Of a DNA stretch of 60,000 bases, positions 54,836 through 60,000 are shown piece by piece (position 1 is the first letter of the stretch; every line of letters starts with the position of its first letter). The notes under the pieces were generated by a model that saw only the letters and a program-made list of their open reading frames with translations, did not search any database and was not told the DNA's origin. Source of the DNA: Takakia lepidozioides (Eukaryota > Streptophyta > Takakiopsida > Takakiales > Takakiaceae); NCBI GenBank assembly GCA_030704615.1, contig CM060734.1:1676001-1736000 (forward strand). Direction: 5' to 3'. The position numbers and the translations under genes are program-made.

Positions 54836-56391
54836 TGATGGAATTCTTCACGGCTGTGAGCACGGATTGCAAGAGCAGGGGGGGGGGGAGGTGGAGAGAG
54901 CCTGCGATATGATTCTCCTCGATATTCCAGATGGGAGCTGGAGGGCCTGGATGGTGTGCCCACCTGGAACAGGTTTACTGAGGACTACTGGAGAGCCGGG
55001 TTTGGGCTGGCGGGGATGCTCCTGGATGACGGTGGATGTATGGTGGTCCTTGCCACAAGAGGGAAGACCACAGACAATGTTGTGGCAAGGTGGACACCGA
55101 AAAGTGTCACCCCGGTCCTCCTCAAAAAATGGTTCTGCATCAATACGCAGGGGTTGCGAAAGAGGGCCAAAGTGTAAGTTATCAATCTATTGCATTCACT
55201 TCATATTGTGGTGTATCTGAACTAGACCCTGGAGTTGATCCCTCTTTTGTTGGATGTGCAGACATTGGTGTTTGAGGCATATTGTTTTGTGAAGAGAGGG
55301 TCTACGTTCAAATTCCGCAACGACGGTCGTCTTGTTGATGCCGCTGTGGACCCTGTTACCTACGATGTCCTCTACAACTATGTGCCCACTCCAGTATGCC
55401 GAAGGACACAAAGACAGGCAAACCGTGGCGGTACAGCCGGACCCGGAGCCCTGCTTTCATCCAAACCCTCATGGAGACGTGCTCGGATGTCCAAGGGCGG
55501 ATTCTTGACCTCACATGCGGCACGGGTAAGCCTTCACGTGCACAGTTTGTCCCCTGGCCCGATTGCAATTGCATGCCGCATGCTACTAACCGCCCGCTTT
55601 GTCCCTCAGGTGCCTCAATGTGGGCAGGGACGTTGTCCGACAGGCATGTCTTCGCCTTCGAGCCAGATACTGCCCTCCACAACTCCGAACTTGCAGCGGC
55701 TGAACGTCTGCCGAAAGAGGAAAGAGGCATCCTCGGAGGATGAGGAAGAATCCGACAAGGAGCAGGGGGAGGAGGTACAAGTGGGATCGAGGCCGAGGAG
55801 CCCCCGGTTTACGAGTGAGTGGTCGCATTGTAAGTTGCCTCCTGATTTCGTGAGGCACCTCCTTCGCTCTCTTATTTCATTGAAAGACCTTTTGCTTCTG
55901 CTGGTATTGACATTCTTAAAGTGGATTTGTTCTTACTGCAGGATGCCAAGTACTGCAGGAGGGACGTCTACACCGCAGTTCATGGGCAGGAGGAACGTGC
56001 CTTTTTTTGCCAGGGGGATTTCATGCCTAGTCCAGAAAGGGACTACATCCTTCCTACTTATGCTGCCCGGCTTGCTTCGGTGTCCATTAGGAGGTCTTCC
56101 GAACCTAGTCGTGTACAACAGATTTTAGACGAGGCAAGCCTCAAGAAAATGAAGATGAGGGAGGAGGCAGCAGCTATTAGAGCCCGTCAGGCTCGTAGAT
56201 TTGTCTTGGATTCTGCTGAGGAAAGTGGGGGAGAAGAGGCAGAATTCCCAGGAGGTGAGGTGGACAGTCCCCCAAGGAGAGGAAAGAATTTTTTGAGAGG
56301 CATAGTGGAACTGATGCATCTCAGAGCTCGGAGGATGGGGGGGATGAGGGGGATGAGGAGGAAGGTGGGGCAAGTTCCTCGGAGGGTGTAG
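54836..56391 (+). pseudogene. Beta-class DNA N6/N4-methyltransferase-like half of the fusion
   Basis: Exons by splice sites: ~54836-55171, 55262-55525, 55610-~55815, 55942-56391. The order fits a beta-class amino-methyltransferase. A motif IV region CDMILLDIPDGSW near 54903 comes first, followed by FTEDYWRAGFGLAGMLLDDGGCMVV. Motif X/I follows as KPWRYSRTRSPAFIQTL and GRILDLTCGTGAS (split by an intron at 55526). Motif II is VFAFEPDTALHNSE. Such enzymes methylate adenine-N6 or cytosine-N4 in DNA. The catalytic (D/N)PP(Y/F) reads DIPD, so activity is doubtful. Indels in an 11-G run (54878-54888), near 54955, near 55397 and near 55730 break the frame. The last exon is Glu/Arg-rich. The whole continues the ParB-like gene without a separate start. 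Confidence 0.65.
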
Positions 56392-56460
56392 GAGAGTAGT
56401 GCCCATTCCGGCTATGACAATTAGGACACACTTGTATAGATGTGGGTGCCACAAAATTGC

Positions 56461-56466
56461 AATAAA
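56461..56466 (+). terminator. AATAAA poly(A) signal of the ParB-MTase gene
   Basis: AATAAA 70 nt beyond the last stop codon (56391), in an AT-richer stretch. This supports one long transcript ending here. Confidence 0.6.
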
Positions 56467-56470
56467 ATGT

Positions 56471-56629
56471 TGCATTTCATTGCTATGACGAGTCCACTGG
56501 TGCCAAATTCCAACTTCGTATGACCCTATTTCCATGCCTCCTAACCCTATTTCCGTGGACACACAATGGTCCGCTCATGCTTTTTTTTTTTCCGCTCATG
56601 CTCATGCCGCTCATGAAATAGCAGCCCCC
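56471..56629 (+). repeat. 159-bp direct repeat, copy 1 (3' flank of ParB-MTase gene)
   Basis: From TGCATTTCATTGCTATGACG to CATGAAATAGCAGCCCCC. It is matched by 57322-57480 with few differences and lies just after the poly(A) signal. Confidence 0.9.
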
Positions 56630-56633
56630 AGCC

Positions 56634-57185
56634 ACAACGTGTGTGGATGCAACTGAGAAGGTTAATCATTCTGAACCAACTTCGACTCTTCATGCAACAA
56701 TTGTTTCCCTTACTTTATTTCGCTTACGAATATCCACGTTGGTTGGACAGACCCGTTGGCTCCAAATCTGGAATGGGTCTCAGAGTATTCGGGACATGTG
56801 GAGCTTCCCGAAACCTGACAAACTATCCGATCCCCACATTCGACCTCTGGATGAACCGCATGACATGGTGGTTTCAGGTTGTTTTCAAGCTTTTTTGGTG
56901 CTTCCCCTCTTGTATCACGTAGATTTCTGGCATTTCTTGAAGAATGCTGACTGATGGGGACTATCCGCATGTCACCGCAAATGCGCAAGAGCAGCTGGAC
57001 ACCCAAGCCCACCAGTTCAAGCTGAAGATAGCGGCAAGAGCAGAGAGCCTCACCGACTATGTGACGAGGTACTTTCTGCTATTCAAAACCGACCTATTCT
57101 ATCGAGAGATGTCGCATGCCCGGAGGAGTCATGAGTTCACCGATCAGCCGAACGCGGACAAAGCGGCAATGCGCCTTCTATACAG
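56634..57185 (+). pseudogene. Truncated duplicate of ParB-like gene exons 3 (end) to 5
   Basis: It repeats the end of exon 3 (GTGTGTGGATGCAAC), intron 3, exon 4 (56751-56877), intron 4 and exon 5 (56971-57185, 215 bp as in the original). Exon 4 has one extra C that shifts the frame after KLSDP. The acceptor before exon 5 reads CAT instead of CAG. The donor after exon 5 is kept (CAG|GTAAAC). No exon 6 follows, so it is a dead copy. Confidence 0.92.
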
Positions 57186-57321
57186 GTAAACCTCCTGGGC
57201 TCTTCTTACATTTGTACCCATTTTCTATGTCGCCCAATTCTTTGGCGTGGAAATGGTTGTCCCATGAGCGGCTAAGTTCCATGAGTGCCTATATCCAGCT
57301 TGGGGCCCAAAACGGCTAAGT

Positions 57322-57480
57322 TGCATTTCATTGCTATGACGAGTCCAGTGGTGCCACATCCCAACTTCACATGACCCTATTTCCGTGCCTCCTACCCCTA
57401 TTTCCGTGGACACACAATGGTCCGCTCATGTTTTTTCTTTTTCCGCTCATGCTTATGCCGCTCATGAAATAGCAGCCCCC
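57322..57480 (+). repeat. 159-bp direct repeat, copy 2
   Basis: Partner of 56471-56629. Together the pair brackets the truncated exon copy, as expected if a second gene copy lost its middle or if unequal exchange occurred. Confidence 0.9.
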
Positions 57481-57510
57481 GAGTTCTGGTGCTGTGGGAA
57501 AGTGAGAGGG

Positions 57511-57530
57511 GGGGGGGGGGGGGGGGGGGC
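57511..57530. repeat. Homopolymer G run
   Basis: About 20 consecutive G, followed by non-coding sequence to 57.99 kb with no supported gene. Confidence 0.85.
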
Positions 57531-57989
57531 AGGGATGCTATTTCCGTGAGCCTAGAGCTGTGAGTGAGCTTGAGAGCCCAGGAGCTCGTGAGCCTAGCAT
57601 AGGCTCACGCCACATCATCTTTGAATTCGAAACTTACAGGGTCTATTTCCGCGGGAGGCACCTACTTCCGCGGATTGATTTACCTTTTTCAGCCATTGCA
57701 GACGTCATCTTTCACATCCATCCTACCCCTGGCCCTCATCTGCCCTCATCTTATAACATCGATTTCATTAATGTGCGATTGTCGAAGTGAGAGAGAATGA
57801 GTGTGCTGGTTACATAAATGAGTGTGTTGATTACAGGTTTTCATGAGAATATGAATCTCAGACAACAACAGTGCCCTCAGTGTGTTCATACTGGGTATAA
57901 GAAGGCGTGTACAGGTTTCCATGATGAAATGTATCTTAGACAACAGTGGTTTATTTTTTTCAAAAAATTTAGTTATTTAAAAATACAAA

Positions 57990-58281
57990 ACATGGGCCCT
58001 CAGATTTCGTTTGCGCCCGCGCATACCCGTTTTCATAAAATTAAATTAAATTCCGATTTCAGTTTTTTTTTTTTTTTTTTTTTGTCTGACAGGGGCCCTC
58101 AGATTTCGTATGCGCCGGCGCTTACCCGTTTTCATAAAACAAAATAAAATTCAGATTTCAGTTTTTTCTTTTTTTCTTTTTTTCTTTAAAAAAAAATTCA
58201 AAACAGGGGACAGTGGCCCTCAGATTTCGTATGCGCAGGCGCATACCGCTTTTCATAAAATAAAAGAAACTTTCAGATTTC

Positions 58282-58316
<35 letters not shown>

Positions 58317-58530
58317 CTCTTGTCCCCAAAACAGGGGACAGTGGCCCTCAGATTTCGAATGCGCCGGCGCATACCGCTTTTCATAGAATAAAATAAAATC
58401 AGATTTCAGTTTTTTTTTTTTTTTTTCCCCAAAACAGGTGACGGTGGCCTCAGATTTTGTATGCGCCGGTGCATACCCGTTTTCATAAAATAAAATAAAA
58501 TTCATATTTCAGTTTTTTTTTTTTAAACAA
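57990..58530 (+). repeat. Five tandem units with GCGCCGGCGC palindrome and poly-T
   Basis: Units of ~95-130 bp: GGCCCTCAGATTTCGTATGCGCC, then GGCGCATACCCGTTTTCATAAAA, an A-rich stretch, TCAGATTTCAG and a T run of 10-30. The centre TATGCGCCGGCGCATA is a perfect 16-bp palindrome in its consensus form. Unit length varies with the T run. Open frames here are Phe-rich artefacts. Confidence 0.92.
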
Positions 58531-58544
58531 TTTCAGAACAGGGG

Positions 58545-58670
58545 CAGTGGCCCAATGGTGAGTGGTGAGTGGACAGTGGTCAGTGTTCCACTACCAGGGG
58601 TCAGGGTCCAATGGTAAGTGGTCAATGGTTAGTCCACTGACCACTGACTGACAGTGTCAGTGGTTAATTG
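58545..58670 (+). repeat. Short GTGAGTGG/CAATGG-type repeats
   Basis: Dense variants of AGTGGTCAGTG, CAATGGTNAGTGG and their complements over ~120 bp. Low-complexity sequence between the poly-T array and the transposase fragment. Confidence 0.7.
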
Positions 58671-58714
58671 TCTTTTTTGGCTTCCTCGGATATAGGATCG
58701 CTATACAGCCATCC

Positions 58715-59362
58715 GTGGAAATACGTCCCCTTTCTACATGTTTTGACGACCCAGGCTTAGAATACCTGAAACCCAAACAGATACAGCTGCAGGCCGCCCA
58801 TAAGATGGCATTGGCCAGAATTATGTCGGAAGACGGCTCCGACAGAGTTCCTCTCGATGAGAAGGAAATGGAGGCATTGCTGGAGTCGGTGTCCCACGTC
58901 TGTTCACCGAATGTCCGAAACCACATTGTCCCTGCAAACAGAAAATTGGGCGTGGCTCGGATATGCACTCCATTCTGGAGATGAAGCTTCGATGTGGATA
59001 TGACTACATTCATGGAAGTAGGTTTCCTGGACAAGGGACTGAGGCAGATCGTTGTTTCGTATTCAAAATGTCCACGTGTGGGCCTGGTAGCAGCGTCGAA
59101 CTTGTCGACCGGATGACGAGTGGGGACTTGTCAAACAGTTGGGTCCATATCAAGCGAATTACAAATCACCAGTGGGTGACAATGGCTGCACATGTCTACG
59201 ACACCTACTGCAGGATGCTAATGACAATTGCTATTTGTGAGATGAAAGGAGAGGACACACAATCGGAGATGCTTCTTTGGCAGGGAATAAACGAACAGAT
59301 GGCCAGGGCGGGATTGCCCCCTCCCAATTTCCGTGGTTTCATGGCGGACAACGCCCATCAAT
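58715..59362 (+). pseudogene. DNA-transposase fragment (MULE-like), N-terminal/central part
   Basis: Two frames joined near 58970. The first has PGLEYLKPKQIQLQAAHKMA and VRNHIVPANRKLG. The second has MKLRCGYDYIHGSRFPGQGT, VHIKRITNHQWVTMAAHVYD, MLMTIAICEMKGEDTQSEML and NFRGFMADNA. The last two blocks resemble the DDE core of Mutator-like transposases used by plants, with FMADNA as a catalytic-Asp strand. It breaks off at 59362 where sequence of the other orientation begins. No ATG is obvious, so the 5' part or an exon is missing. Confidence 0.6.
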
Positions 59363-59920
59363 GATTTCTGCAATCCCGGTGGAGGAGTTTGTGCAGCTCG
59401 TTCACGCTCAACGCTGGTGCATGAATAAAGTCATCAATAGTCAAGTTCATCCTCAACCTCTTCAGGTAAATGTAATACAGATGCTTGCACGGATAATACT
59501 TTGACCACTTCTTTGCTTCCATCAACGAGAAGTCCGTACAATTGCAAGTCGGCTCCACTCTAATCGTAATTGTGTATACGTCGTCGCGTACAGCTGAGCC
59601 GGCCGTTGCCATCCGATAAACACGCCCGAGGCCGGGTGGGGGTACGTCCACGGAGCTCTGAATAGTGCAAGCCATCCCAAGAGCATTGGCAATCCCATTC
59701 AACTTGTTGGGAGGGTGTCGTCTCTTCACTCTTCCGAATCACATTGTGGGATGTGCTGAATTGTCCAATCCGTCTCTACTGGACCGAGCAGTCTGCAATG
59801 GCTGGGTCTGAGGAACTGGAAACGAGTGGGCTGGGACGTCTGTGCGTTGCACCATTCAAAATTCTGCTTTAGAAAAAGCATCCGCCTCATTCTGAGAGAG
59901 ATTGCAACCCGGTGCAACAG
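59358..59920 (-). pseudogene. SWIM zinc-finger fragment of a transposase-type protein
   Basis: The minus-strand reading in two frames contains FLRPSHCRLLGPVETDWTIQ, then MKRRHPPNKLNGIANALGM. A SWIM finger follows: CNC (59538-59546) and CKH (59481-59489) in a CxC...CxH arrangement with YYIYLKRLRM after it. SWIM fingers sit C-terminal to the DDE core in many Mutator-like transposases. It ends head to head with the + strand transposase fragment at ~59.36 kb. Confidence 0.65.
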
Positions 59921-60000
59921 GCCAGACGCCCGGAGGCTCCGGCATTCCCTGAATCATGTACTTGGGCTTGCCAAATACATAGGTCATTATGTCGTGCCTA
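59921..60000. other. Window end
   Basis: The minus-strand open sequence of the SWIM protein probably continues (GMPEPPGVWPVAPG), but the window ends. Confidence 0.3.

Noticed and set aside
57601-57790. ORF 57560-57790 beginning MSELESPG
   Set aside because: Short, in a simple GAGCC/GTGAGC-rich stretch with no domain. Not supported.

Overview
This window looks like nuclear DNA of a streptophyte (green plant lineage). It is rich in transposable elements and poor in genes. Two single-copy-type host genes support this: a UND/U-box/ARM E3 ligase of the PUB13/14 type and the first three exons of a DRP3-type dynamin. Splice sites are canonical GT-AG, poly(A) signals are AATAAA, and nearly every kind of plant transposon is present. 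The mobile-gene repertoire feels more like a charophyte alga (Chara-like) or another seedless plant than a flowering plant, but that is an impression I cannot verify here. Many coding pieces carry single-base frame breaks in homopolymers, so true pseudogenes and assembly errors cannot always be told apart.

Layout. 1-2.3 kb: decayed LINE reverse transcriptase (+). 2497-6905: complete Ty1/copia element with TG..CA LTRs and a CCATT target duplication. It has lost its RT core and carries an antisense tRNA-derived SINE. 7.3-9.1 kb (-): DRP3-like exons 1-3. 10.8-12.8 kb (-): intact PUB gene. 13.4-14.4 kb: minisatellite, then a 468-bp hAT MITE with a perfect 8-bp target duplication. 15.6-26.6 kb: a second LINE (+), split by a 6.7-kb Ty3/gypsy chromovirus (-) at 19223-25900. 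26.6-36.8 kb: a composite block bounded by two ~1.1-kb direct repeats. It contains a LINE ORF1 (-), an unusual LINE with chromodomain, methyltransferase-like and RNase H modules (-), and an LTR-retroelement gag/retropepsin ORF (+). 36.8-43 kb: mostly non-coding, with an orphan broken ORF and a striking array of hairpin-forming GCGACCGCC/GGCGGTCGC palindromes.

43-60 kb differs in character. It holds a frame-broken protein-kinase-like gene, an unrecognised Cys/His-rich ORF, and three arrays built around GGCGCC-centred palindromes. It also holds an intron-containing gene that joins a ParB-like domain (DGNHR) to a beta-class DNA N6/N4-methyltransferase-like domain. One palindromic array sits inside an intron of that gene. 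A partial duplicate of the gene follows, bounded by 159-bp direct repeats. The window ends with a transposase fragment (+) meeting a SWIM zinc-finger fragment (-) head to head.

The best candidate for an undescribed system is the ParB-methyltransferase gene together with the neighbouring palindrome arrays. The second is the LINE that carries a chromodomain and a PCIF1-like methyltransferase fold. Both methyltransferase modules show altered catalytic motifs.
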